From: an uncultured delta proteobacterium
Lineage (GTDB): Bacteria > UBA10199 > GCA-002796325 > 1-14-0-20-49-13
Direction: 5' to 3'
DNA length: 17,823 bases
Assembly (NCBI GenBank): GCA_903868375.1
Contig: CAIPVD010000102.1
Span: forward strand, 1-17,823
Shown here: positions 1 through 7,247 of the stretch, piece after piece
Layout: each line of letters begins with the position of its first letter
Position numbering within the stretch: the stretch's first letter is position 1
Translations under genes and position numbers: made by a program
The notes under the pieces: generated by a model
The model's input: only the letters and a program-made list of their open reading frames with translations
Databases searched by the model: none
Told to the model about the DNA's origin: nothing

Positions 1-37
1 GACATGGGGTCTCCACACAACAAAAGGAGAAACTCGA

Positions 38-400
38 ATGAATCATCACAGACTGAAAGCGTATTGCGTACTCTTAGAAATAGCAAAAAGGGTGCCATCC
101 CTGACACGCACACTTCCAAGAGGAGAAGGTTATCTTGTAGATCAATTTAAGAGAGCGCTATCCAGTGCGATACTCAACTTATCTGAAGGTAATGGAAGAA
201 TATATCCAAAAGAAAGATGCAGGTTCTTCAATATCTCAACCGCCTCAATTGCCGAATGCATGTCATGTTTGGATATTCTGTTATCTTTCGGCTACATTTC
301 TGAAGCTCTGCACTCCGAGCTCTGTGACAACTTTAAACTATCATACGCTATGATACGGAAACTTGTTTCAATCCAGGCTCATCCGCCATCTGCATTCTGA
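38..400 (+). CDS. four-helix bundle protein (23S rRNA intervening-sequence type)
   Basis: A 120-residue, mostly helical protein. The segment VDQFKRALSSAILNLSEGNG (about residues 34-53) is the hallmark of the four-helix bundle family first found in 23S rRNA intervening sequences (S23/IVP, TIGR02436), followed by a helix ending in the usual paired cysteine/leucine pattern (ECMSCLDIL). The start is supported by a good Shine-Dalgarno AAGGAG eight bases upstream. Members are usually about 110-130 residues, so it looks complete. Its molecular role is not established; some relatives bind nucleic acid as part of diversity-generating retroelements (Avd), but no reverse transcriptase or variable repeat is in view, so that role is not supported here. 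It stands alone and converges on the DUF3467 gene with 25 bases between their stop codons. Family assignment is confident; function is unknown. Confidence 0.85.
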   Translation: MNHHRLKAYCVLLEIAKRVPSLTRTLPRGEGYLVDQFKRALSSAILNLSEGNGRIYPKERCRFFNISTASIAECMSCLDILLSFGYISEALHSELCDNFKLSYAMIRKLVSIQAHPPSAF

Positions 401-425
401 AATCGAAGTTAAAATTATTTTGTGC

Positions 426-710
426 TTAGTGCGCGGTATCCATATTAATATTCACGGCTTCGGCCTCTTTTATCGTACCAAAACTCTTCTCGTACATTGC
501 AATGTTCTCATTGATTATCTTCTGTAGCCTTTTGGCGTGCTGCGGGGATACTATCACCCGGGAGCAAAGAATGCCCTTATTGTGGAAGATGGATACGAAA
601 TCCATGATGAATTCGCTCTGCGTGTGGCTGATTATGGAACCGTTGGCGTAAACGCCTTTGAACGTCTCTTCGTTTATCTTTATTTGTATTTCGGCCTGTT
701 TGTTATCCAT
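426..710 (-). CDS. DUF3467 domain-containing protein
   Basis: A 94-residue soluble protein. It matches the DUF3467 pattern almost end to end: a basic and acidic beta-rich start (AEIQIKINEETFKGVYANG), then the HTQSEFIMDF motif, the SRVIVSPQHAKRL motif and a closing helix with NIAMYEKSFGTI. I placed the start at the ATG at 710 because a strong Shine-Dalgarno (AAAAGGAG) lies seven bases before it; the longer reading frame back to 827 has no support and would cover the transporter gene. The family is small, widespread in bacteria and of unknown function. It is divergent from the EamA transporter, with about 70 bases between starts. Its own Shine-Dalgarno region occupies part of that spacer. Confidence 0.88.
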   Translation of the reverse strand: MDNKQAEIQIKINEETFKGVYANGSIISHTQSEFIMDFVSIFHNKGILCSRVIVSPQHAKRLQKIINENIAMYEKSFGTIKEAEAVNINMDTAH

Positions 711-741
711 TTGTCGTCTCCTTTTGTTTGATCCAAAGCGC

Positions 742-769
742 TGGACAAATGAACATAATCGAATATACA
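742..769 (+). promoter_or_regulatory. candidate sigma-70 promoter of the EamA transporter
   Basis: TGGACA at 742-747 and TATACA at 764-769 with a 16-base spacer. The -10 box ends 12 bases before the ATG at 782, which would give a transcript with almost no leader. This agrees with the lack of any Shine-Dalgarno there. Predicted by eye only. Confidence 0.4.
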
Positions 770-781
770 ACGCAAGAAAAT

Positions 782-1696
782 ATGATGATCCCTTACGCTG
801 GAGAACTGGCAGCGCTTGGCACCGCAATAACTTGGTCGATCTCCGCCCTTATTTTTACGTCCGCCGGCCACAAAATGGGCTCGTTCACGATGAGCCATTA
901 CCGGATGCTTTTTGGGCTCGTCTTTATCTCTGCGCTGAACTTCATTGCGAATAAGAGTTTTTATCCCGTCGGTATTGCCGCGACTAACTGGTGGCTGCTT
1001 GGTGTTAGCGGCTTCTTTGGTTTTTTTCTCTGTGATTCTTTTCTTTACCAAAGCTATATGGATATTGGGCCTCGGATCGGATCTCTCTTATTCAATGTAT
1101 ATCCAATTTTTAGCGCGATACTTGGCTGGCTAATACTAGGTGAAATATTGTCAGTCACTGCCTGCCTTGGAATCGTTATAACCATCATGGGCATTATCTG
1201 GGTCGTGCTTGAAAAGAGCAGTAATAGGCTCCATTATCACAAGGAGAAGTTATATAAGGGTATCGGCCTAGCGCTTGGCGCTGCGCTGTTTGAAACGATA
1301 AGCTTTCTCGTTGCAAAGCCCGCGATGGCAAAGATGGGCGGCGTAGATGCGATGTCCGCAACGCTTATCAGGGCGATAGTTGGCGGTAGCGCATATTGGA
1401 TCGTGAGTGTATTTCGCGGAAAGATCGGCGTGGTCATTAAAAGAGGGCTCGAGAACTTGGATATGCTTTGGATAATATTGCTTGGCGCCGCAATAGGACC
1501 TGCTATCGGCGTATGGCTTTCGATGGTAGCTATCAAGTTCGCGCCGATAGGAATTGCCTCGACGCTTATGGCTCTCATGCCCGTGACCATTCTTCCAATG
1601 ACAGCGATCTATCATAAAGAACGCATTTCTTACCGCGCTGTTTTTGGGGCGATTGTCGCCTGCCTCGGCGCCGCATTGCTTTTTAATAGCCGCTAA
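782..1696 (+). CDS. EamA/DMT-superfamily transporter
   Basis: A 304-residue inner-membrane protein with about ten hydrophobic helices arranged as two EamA repeats. The first begins GELAALGTAITWSISALIF and contains the typical YQSYMDIGPRIGSLL and AILGWLILGE segments. The second begins YKGIGLALGAALFETISFLV and contains WLSMVAIKFAPIGIASTL and ends with GAIVACLGAALLF. Family members export or import small metabolites; the substrate cannot be read from the sequence. I chose the ATG at 782 because the protein then begins just before the first helix and has the usual family length, and because a promoter-like pair sits at 742-769. Alternatives are an ATG at 749 and a TTG at 728, neither with a Shine-Dalgarno. 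It is divergent from the DUF3467 gene and followed by a weak terminator-like hairpin. Confidence 0.88.
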   Translation: MMIPYAGELAALGTAITWSISALIFTSAGHKMGSFTMSHYRMLFGLVFISALNFIANKSFYPVGIAATNWWLLGVSGFFGFFLCDSFLYQSYMDIGPRIGSLLFNVYPIFSAILGWLILGEILSVTACLGIVITIMGIIWVVLEKSSNRLHYHKEKLYKGIGLALGAALFETISFLVAKPAMAKMGGVDAMSATLIRAIVGGSAYWIVSVFRGKIGVVIKRGLENLDMLWIILLGAAIGPAIGVWLSMVAIKFAPIGIASTLMALMPVTILPMTAIYHKERISYRAVFGAIVACLGAALLFNSR

Positions 1697-1716
1697 TAAT
1701 AATTAGCAACTTTTTT
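1692..1716 (+). terminator. weak intrinsic terminator after the transporter
   Basis: GCTAAT (1692-1697) pairs with ATTAGC (1702-1707) around a four-base loop, with six T residues at 1711-1716. The left arm includes the stop codon of the transporter. The stem is short and AT-rich, so termination may be incomplete. Confidence 0.35.
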
Positions 1717-1733
1717 GGCAATATGTCGATACA

Positions 1734-2522
1734 ATGTTTATGAATCTGCCGATTGTTACAGGACCAGCAGTTTTGACCGGCGCTATGCCTGTCAGCGTTA
1801 TTCCGCTACCTCAAGTGATAGATTTAGGAACGTTTCCTGCAGCGACGATCAAGGATGCTTTTGTTCAGGCCCATCTTGATCTAGATGCGTACAAGCCTCC
1901 GTTTGTCACCGATGCCGTAAAGACAATCAAGCCGTTAGGTGAAAACCTCGATTACGATGCGCCCGACCTCTTGGATAGAATATCCTTCAATCAAATGTGC
2001 TATATGGACAACTTCGAAGTGATGCCAGGTTATTATGTGCGTGTAGAGACGATGCGTAGGATCTTATTCCCCGGTCAGACGAGGATTGCCGGCCTGCAGC
2101 TTGCATCCAATTACGGCCCTTACCTTCACTATCTGAAGCATAGGTGTGGTGTCGATGGTATGGTTGGCGTCGATAGTGATATAAAGGCTGTGGACTATGC
2201 TCTTGCTGGCGGGCTTGCCTGTGTACATGCAGATGCAGTGCATCTCCCTTTTGCAGATTCATCTATAAGTTTTGTTTTTAGTCGTCTTTTTCTGGACTTC
2301 GCCTATTTGCAGGATGAGAGCCTTATAAAAAAGATCGCACGTGAGGTTGTGCGCGTCCTTATGCCAGGAGGTGTATTTGTATCCCAATTAGAAGAAAGCG
2401 CGATGGACGACCTGTTGGCGGAAGTTTTTGTCGGGATAATATGTCCTGAAAAATGCGCAGCTAAGGACTTAGATATTCTTGGCTCGCTGCGCATGTGGTA
2501 CAAGCCTTTCACCGTTGTTTAA
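1734..2522 (+). CDS. class I SAM-dependent methyltransferase
   Basis: A 262-residue soluble protein. The second half has a methyltransferase fold: VGVDSDIKAVDYA (about 144-156) with the acidic residue at the end of strand 2 that binds the SAM ribose, HADAVHLPFADSSISFVFS (165-183) in the style of Methyltransf_11 proteins, and REVVRVLMPGGVFVSQ (203-218), the post-catalytic 'LkPGG' turn. The glycine-rich motif I is degenerate (GLQLASNYGPY at 120-130 instead of DxGxGxG), so SAM binding may be altered. The first 110 residues have no domain I recognise. The substrate is unknown. The start at 1734, with another in-frame ATG at 1740, has no visible Shine-Dalgarno. It sits 37 bases after the transporter and may be read through from it. 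Confidence 0.75.
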   Translation: MFMNLPIVTGPAVLTGAMPVSVIPLPQVIDLGTFPAATIKDAFVQAHLDLDAYKPPFVTDAVKTIKPLGENLDYDAPDLLDRISFNQMCYMDNFEVMPGYYVRVETMRRILFPGQTRIAGLQLASNYGPYLHYLKHRCGVDGMVGVDSDIKAVDYALAGGLACVHADAVHLPFADSSISFVFSRLFLDFAYLQDESLIKKIAREVVRVLMPGGVFVSQLEESAMDDLLAEVFVGIICPEKCAAKDLDILGSLRMWYKPFTVV

Positions 2523-2529
2523 CGCATAG

Positions 2530-2558
2530 TTGACTTATGCCGGTTAATTCTTTAGCAT
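2530..2558 (+). promoter_or_regulatory. candidate promoter of the long signalling operon
   Basis: TTGACT at 2530-2535 and TAGCAT at 2553-2558 with a 17-base spacer. The -10 box ends 12 bases before the ATG at 2571 and there is no Shine-Dalgarno, so a near-leaderless mRNA is expected. An inverted repeat (TAGCAT at 2553-2558 and ATGCTA at 2571-2576) ties the -10 box to the start codon. Confidence 0.45.
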
Positions 2559-2570
2559 GCACTCCACGCT

Positions 2571-3434
2571 ATGCTAGATCTCAAGCCGATAGAACTTTCC
2601 GACCGCGAAACGATCAATAAATTTTTCCGATCGTACAATCCAGAAACAAGCGAATTCACATTTACAAACTTGTTCATCTGGCGGGATCATTATAATTTTA
2701 GGTGGGCGACAGAGAATGACGTTCTTTTTATCACCGCCGAAACGGAAGATGGAAAAAAATTCGCTCTTCCGCCTTTAGGAAAAAGGTCGATAAAAGATGC
2801 TCTCTCCATGATAGAACTTCAAGGCTCTATCGAACGTGCCGACAAAAAATTTGTCGATGGGGTTTTCCCGTCGGGTAAATTTAAAATAGAAGAGATGCCA
2901 AATCATTTTGACTATGTTTACAGAACTAGTGATCTTGTCGAGCTAGCTGGAAGCAAATATCATGCGAAGAGGAATCACATTGCGAAGGCTATCAAGGCGC
3001 ATGAGCTAAAATATGAACAAATGAGCGACCATTATGTCGGCCAATGCCTCGAACTTGCGGGCAGCTGGTGCCAGTTTAGGAAATGCCAGGAAGACGCGAG
3101 CGTGAAGGCGGAATGTGAAGCGGTCGTGAAGGCATTGACCAACTTTCGCGCATTGAAGTTGCAAGGCGGCGTCCTGTTTGCAGATGGTAAACTTGTTGCT
3201 TTTACGCTCGGAGAGTTGTTAAATAGAGATACGGCCGTCATTCATATGGAAAAGGCAGATCTTGCGGACCAGGATATTTATGCGGTAATAAATCAAAGAT
3301 TTTGCGAAGGTGCATGGAAGAATGTAAGGTTCATAAACCGTGAGCAAGATTTGGGACTGGAAGGACTACGCAAGGCTAAGATGAGCTATCATCCGTGCCA
3401 TATGGCGAAAAAATTTGAGGTAAGCTTATGTTAA
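2571..3434 (+). CDS. DUF2156 / phosphatidylglycerol lysyltransferase C-terminal-like protein
   Basis: A 287-residue soluble protein that resembles the catalytic part of bacterial lysyl-phosphatidylglycerol synthases (DUF2156, LPG_synthase_C), without the membrane domain of MprF. Visible family features are the start LKPIELSDRETINKFF, the FTNLFIWRDHYNF segment, YHAKRNHIAKA (about 128-138), and the C-terminal GNAT-like half with GGVLFADGKLVAFTLGE, IHMEKAD and the closing INREQDLGLEGLRKAKMSY. Such proteins are thought to transfer an acyl or aminoacyl group, but the substrate of the short forms is unknown. Its last seven bases overlap the start of the outer-membrane barrel gene, so the two are translationally coupled. 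It appears to be the first gene of the operon that continues through the two-component genes. Confidence 0.8.
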   Translation: MLDLKPIELSDRETINKFFRSYNPETSEFTFTNLFIWRDHYNFRWATENDVLFITAETEDGKKFALPPLGKRSIKDALSMIELQGSIERADKKFVDGVFPSGKFKIEEMPNHFDYVYRTSDLVELAGSKYHAKRNHIAKAIKAHELKYEQMSDHYVGQCLELAGSWCQFRKCQEDASVKAECEAVVKALTNFRALKLQGGVLFADGKLVAFTLGELLNRDTAVIHMEKADLADQDIYAVINQRFCEGAWKNVRFINREQDLGLEGLRKAKMSYHPCHMAKKFEVSLC

Positions 3435-4042
3435 AGAAAATCTTATTCGTTTTTGTAACGGCATTCGTTCTTTTTTCGGCGCAGCCGGTGCGTTCAGAAG
3501 AAGGTGGCGCGATACCAAAGGCGCTGGACCCCGAATACCGCCATAAAAAAGCCGGCCAGTTCGAGGTGTATCCGTTCGGAGGCAGCTACCTGGGCGCCAT
3601 GATAGATCAGACATGGACGGCAGGCGCGAAGATTTATCTGCATTTGAACAATACCGTAGCTTTGGGGGGCAGTTACAGCTTTTCCAAGCTCTATTCGGAT
3701 GCAACGTCCAGCTTTGGTTCGACGCTAAATAGCGACAACCTCCATATTGCGAACTTCGAAATGATGGTATCGAACGATGTTGCAATGCGAGTGGGTAAAA
3801 GGGTGCTGGAGATGGACCTTTATTTCACGTTGGGTGTTGGCGGAATGCTCATGAATGAAATATGGGAACCGGTGGGCCTGGCCGGTGGCGGCCTGAAAAT
3901 CTACACGGGCCTTCCCTGGCTTGCAGCTAGAGTAGACGTTAACAATTATATCCACGCAACGCCGTTGCCCGGGCGCGAATCGATCGACTGCGATACGGTG
4001 TTTATCGGCGGGTTCTCGTTCCTGTTCCCAATAAAGCATTAA
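3428..4042 (+). CDS. exported outer-membrane beta-barrel protein
   Basis: A 204-residue protein with a clear Sec signal peptide: MLKK, a hydrophobic run (ILFVFVTAFVLFSA) and a likely cut after VRS near residue 23. The mature part shows alternating strands rich in glycine and aromatic residues (QFEVYPFGGSYLGAMIDQ, TVALGGSYSF, FTLGVGGMLM, VFIGGFSFLF), as in small OmpA-like or myxobacterial-type barrels (a family like TIGR04565). It ends in a basic tail after FLFPIKH rather than a terminal aromatic residue. Its ATG lies inside the end of the preceding gene with GAGG upstream. Fourteen bases separate it from histidine kinase 1, so it may belong to the same signalling unit, perhaps as a surface partner or target. 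A second barrel is at the right edge of the window. Confidence 0.75.
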   Translation: MLKKILFVFVTAFVLFSAQPVRSEEGGAIPKALDPEYRHKKAGQFEVYPFGGSYLGAMIDQTWTAGAKIYLHLNNTVALGGSYSFSKLYSDATSSFGSTLNSDNLHIANFEMMVSNDVAMRVGKRVLEMDLYFTLGVGGMLMNEIWEPVGLAGGGLKIYTGLPWLAARVDVNNYIHATPLPGRESIDCDTVFIGGFSFLFPIKH

Positions 4043-4056
4043 CGTATAGGTAAACG

Positions 4057-6384
4057 ATGTTTAAAAGACATACGATTGCATCAAAATTGCTGATCTATTC
4101 CCTAGCCGTGTCTCTCGTTCCTTTGATCTTTTTCTCTATAGTAAGTTACAAATTATATTCGGCTAACATGGAAAAGGAGCTTCGCGCCGAGCTTGGCTTT
4201 AAAGCGGACAATATCGTCCACGATCTAAGAATATATTTAAAGGAAAAGGAACAGGGCGCGTCCATTCTCTCTACCAGGAAAACGCTGATAGATACCGCGC
4301 CTCGGCTTATCTCGTCTTTCAATTCACATAGTTCGGATATCGCAACCATCGACAAAGAGATTTCGGACTATATCAGCTATTTTATAAATTTTTACGGTTA
4401 TTACGATATATTCCTTCTGTCACCCAAGGGTGACATGGTCTTTTCTTACTTGAAAGAAGGCGATCTGGGCGCGAATATTAATTCAGATCCGAATAAGTTT
4501 TCGGAAATTCTGAAGGTGTTTGGTAAGGCAAAGGAAACGCGACAGCCCGCGCTTTCCGATTACGGATATTATGAGGTCTCAAAGAAACCGTCCATTTTTA
4601 TAGCGGCTCCGGTGATGAACGGCGGCAAATTCGAAGGCGTCGTTGTTTGCCAGATCGTGCAAAAAAACGTAGATGAGTTCCTTGGCGAGTATAGTTCGTT
4701 TGGGGATACCGGTGAGATCGTCGTCGGCCATAAGATAAGCGACGACGAAGTGCTTCTGCAAGGTGGGCTACGGTTCGTTCCCGCCGCCGCATTTAAAATA
4801 AAAAGAAAGATGGGCGGGCCGATTGCCTTGCCGATGCAGAAGGCGGTAAATGGTGAAAAGGGTATCGGTTTTGACGTCGATTACCGCGGTGAAAAGGTAC
4901 TAGCACAGTGGCAGTATTTTGAGCCGCTTCATTGGGGCATTGTTACAAAGATAGACGTTAAAGAGCTATATAGGCCGGTTTACCAATTGCAATACATGCT
5001 TTTGATCATTGGCATTCTTTCTACGTTGTCCGTGATATTCGTGTCGATCCTGGTTTCACGAAAGACCACCGTGCCCATAATATCCTTAACGAAGAGTGCA
5101 AGGGCCGTTGCAGGTGGAGACCTTAACGCAAAGGCCGAGATTACGTCGAACGATGAGGTGGGAGAATTGTCGCGGGCCTTCAACCAGATGTCGGCTGGCC
5201 TTAAGAGCAGCGTTGTTTCGATCGACGAGTTGAACAAAGAGATAGAGATAAGAAAACAGGTAGAGGAAAGGCTTAGGTTCCTGGCAAGCATCGTCGAATC
5301 TTCCAGCGATGCCATAATCGGCAAGACGCTAGGTGGTACGATAATCAGCTGGAACAAGGGGGCGGAGGATGTCTATGGATATTCAGCTTCCGAAATAATC
5401 GGTAAATCGGTATCCGCTCTTGCGCCAGTTGAACTTAAGGACGAGATGATCAAGATATTGGACGGAATTAGGAGGGGTGAGCGTGTAGTTCATTTCGAAA
5501 CGAAGAGATTAACAAAAGATGGCAGAGAAATATATGTATCGCTGACGGTGTCTCCTATCAAAAACCGGTCGGGATCGGTTGTTGGGGCTTCGACGATAGC
5601 CAGAGATATAACCAGCAGAAAAATAATGGAATCACGGTTAAACCAGACCTTGCTTGAACTGAAGCGGTCGAATAAAGAGATGGAAACCTTTACGTACTCT
5701 GCAAGCCACGATCTTCGCGCTCCGCTTCGCGCGATATCGTCCTTCGCACAGTTCATGCAGGAAGATTACCATGATAAGCTCGACGAAACGGGCCGGGGTT
5801 ACCTTGAAGAGATAAAGAGCGGGGCGAAAAAGCTTGATAGGCTTGTGCAGGACCTGCTCACTCTTTCACGTGTTTCGCGGATCAGAAATCCATATGAAGT
5901 TGTAAGCACTTATGCTATCATTAAAAACGTTTTTGGGCGGCTGCTCTATGACATTAAAAAGAAAAAGGTGGGCGTTTATATCCAGGCAGGGCTGCCTAGT
6001 ATCAAATGCGACAAGGTGAAAATGGAGCAGGTCTTTTATAACCTGCTTAGCAATGCGGTGAAATTTTCATCCAAGGGGATTTATTGCGCCCAGCGTGTCG
6101 AAGTGGGATATAGAGATGCAGGGAATGAACACGAATTTTTCGTGAAGGATAATTGTATAGGTATAGAGCCGAAATACCATGCGCAAATATTCAATATTTT
6201 TGCCAGGCTTCATACGGACAAAGAGTATGAGGGTACTGGAGCAGGCTTAAGCATCGTAAAAAGGGTCGTTGAAGACCATGGCGGGCGTATTTGGGTGGAA
6301 TCGGAGTTGGGCCAGGGCGCCAAATTCATTTTTACGATACCGAAAGAGCCCAAAAAGGATATATTAGAACAAATAGGAGGTTGA
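4057..6384 (+). CDS. sensor histidine kinase 1 (periplasmic sensor, HAMP, PAS, HisKA, HATPase)
   Basis: A 775-residue membrane kinase. Residues 10-32 form the first membrane helix, 33-305 a periplasmic sensor of the double-Cache type (with SPKGDMVFSY and HWGIVTKID), 312-334 the second helix, about 335-388 a HAMP linker with the DEVGELSRAFNQM signature, 405-520 a PAS domain (SSDAIIGKTLGGTIISWN, ending ARDITSRK), and 540-765 the kinase core. The phosphorylated histidine is His551 in SASHDLRAPLR, of the Cph1/phytochrome-like class. The N box is EQVFYNLLSNAVKFS (657-671), and the G2 box is GTGAGLS. The G1 box reads DNCIGIE: the usual second-position glycine is Cys700 (codon TGT, one base from GGT). 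The next gene begins one base after its stop and encodes an Rcp1-like receiver, the expected partner of this kinase class. Confidence 0.93.
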   Translation: MFKRHTIASKLLIYSLAVSLVPLIFFSIVSYKLYSANMEKELRAELGFKADNIVHDLRIYLKEKEQGASILSTRKTLIDTAPRLISSFNSHSSDIATIDKEISDYISYFINFYGYYDIFLLSPKGDMVFSYLKEGDLGANINSDPNKFSEILKVFGKAKETRQPALSDYGYYEVSKKPSIFIAAPVMNGGKFEGVVVCQIVQKNVDEFLGEYSSFGDTGEIVVGHKISDDEVLLQGGLRFVPAAAFKIKRKMGGPIALPMQKAVNGEKGIGFDVDYRGEKVLAQWQYFEPLHWGIVTKIDVKELYRPVYQLQYMLLIIGILSTLSVIFVSILVSRKTTVPIISLTKSARAVAGGDLNAKAEITSNDEVGELSRAFNQMSAGLKSSVVSIDELNKEIEIRKQVEERLRFLASIVESSSDAIIGKTLGGTIISWNKGAEDVYGYSASEIIGKSVSALAPVELKDEMIKILDGIRRGERVVHFETKRLTKDGREIYVSLTVSPIKNRSGSVVGASTIARDITSRKIMESRLNQTLLELKRSNKEMETFTYSASHDLRAPLRAISSFAQFMQEDYHDKLDETGRGYLEEIKSGAKKLDRLVQDLLTLSRVSRIRNPYEVVSTYAIIKNVFGRLLYDIKKKKVGVYIQAGLPSIKCDKVKMEQVFYNLLSNAVKFSSKGIYCAQRVEVGYRDAGNEHEFFVKDNCIGIEPKYHAQIFNIFARLHTDKEYEGTGAGLSIVKRVVEDHGGRIWVESELGQGAKFIFTIPKEPKKDILEQIGG

Positions 6385-6385
6385 T

Positions 6386-6859
6386 ATGGTGCATGCCATT
6401 GCGATGGATGAAACAAGTTTTCGCTCGGTGAACATCTTGCTGGCGGAAGATAACGAGGCTGATGTAAAGATAACGATAAGGGCCTTCGATAAGGCAAAGC
6501 TTAAGAACAATCTCTTTGTGGTGAATAACGGTGAAGAGGCTATAGATTTTCTTTATCAGCGAGGCGCTTTTCAAGACGCAAACAAATACCCCAGACCGGA
6601 CCTGATACTCCTGGATATAAAAATGCCGAAGGTCGATGGTTTTCAAGTCTTGGAAAAATTAAAAAGCGATCCGCAATTAAAGTTGACCCCAATTATAATG
6701 CTGACATCTTCAAAGAACGAAGAGGATATTGTAAGAAGCTTTACAGGAGGAGCTGCAAGTTACATCACCAAGCCGGTCAACTTCGAGGATTTTTCAAAGA
6801 TGGTGAACGGCTTTAATTTTTATTGGCAGATCATCAATAAACTTCCGCCGCAAAAGTAG
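6386..6859 (+). CDS. Rcp1-like single-domain response regulator (receiver 1)
   Basis: A 157-residue stand-alone receiver. The acidic pair is Glu21-Asp22 (LLAEDNEAD), the phosphate acceptor is Asp77 (LILLDIKMP), the switch threonine is Thr107 (MLTSS) and the lysine is Lys129 (ITKPV). The long insertion before the acceptor (AIDFLYQRGAFQDANKYPRP) and the phenylalanine/tyrosine-rich last helix (GFNFYWQII) are typical of Rcp1-type regulators that serve Cph1-like kinases. There is no output domain. The start at 6386 has a strong AGGAGG upstream and lies one base after the kinase 1 stop; an ATG at 6404 is less likely. It most likely takes phosphate from kinase 1. Confidence 0.93.
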   Translation: MVHAIAMDETSFRSVNILLAEDNEADVKITIRAFDKAKLKNNLFVVNNGEEAIDFLYQRGAFQDANKYPRPDLILLDIKMPKVDGFQVLEKLKSDPQLKLTPIIMLTSSKNEEDIVRSFTGGAASYITKPVNFEDFSKMVNGFNFYWQIINKLPPQK

Positions 6860-6868
6860 GAGAAGATA

Positions 6869-7246
6869 ATGGCTATAAAAGCTCTCTTGATAGACGATAA
6901 CGAACAAGACCGATGGATAATGAAGCGGTTCCTTGCGAAGGCAGGTATTATGGAGGTCATTACGGCTGAAGAGGGTGAGGAGGGGATTAGAAAGGCGCGT
7001 ACGGAGAGGCCCGACATTATCATACTTGATACGGTGCTTCCAAAGATGGACGGTTTTGAGATATGTAAGAAGATAAGGGCCGACGTAAAGAATAGGCAGC
7101 CGAAGATAATCATGCTGACGGGAAGCGTCGATGCCATAGATGTTATAAAAGCCAGGCTGGCCGGGGCCGATGACTATTGCGTTAAGACAAGCGATGGAGC
7201 GCCTCTTTTAGAAGCATTAAAAAATATCTTCGCCGAGGAGAAATAA
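6869..7246 (+). CDS. single-domain response regulator (receiver 2)
   Basis: A 125-residue CheY-like receiver with no output domain. Acidic pair Asp9-Asp10 (LLIDDNEQD), acceptor Asp54 (IIILDTVLPKMDGFE), switch Thr84 (MLTGS), conserved Lys106. The residue after the lysine is threonine rather than the usual cis-proline (VKTSD), which may change the loop that positions the lysine. AGGAGA precedes the start nine bases after receiver 1, and the next kinase begins one base after its stop. It could serve kinase 1 or kinase 2. Confidence 0.92.
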   Translation: MAIKALLIDDNEQDRWIMKRFLAKAGIMEVITAEEGEEGIRKARTERPDIIILDTVLPKMDGFEICKKIRADVKNRQPKIIMLTGSVDAIDVIKARLAGADDYCVKTSDGAPLLEALKNIFAEEK

Positions 7247-7247
7247 A

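Noticed and set aside
38..400. Diversity-generating retroelement accessory (Avd)
   Set aside because: No reverse transcriptase, template repeat or variable repeat lies nearby, and the family is common outside such elements.
680..1051. Minus-strand open frame of 123 codons
   Set aside because: It lies opposite the transporter and the DUF3467 start and gives a low-complexity charged product with no family features.
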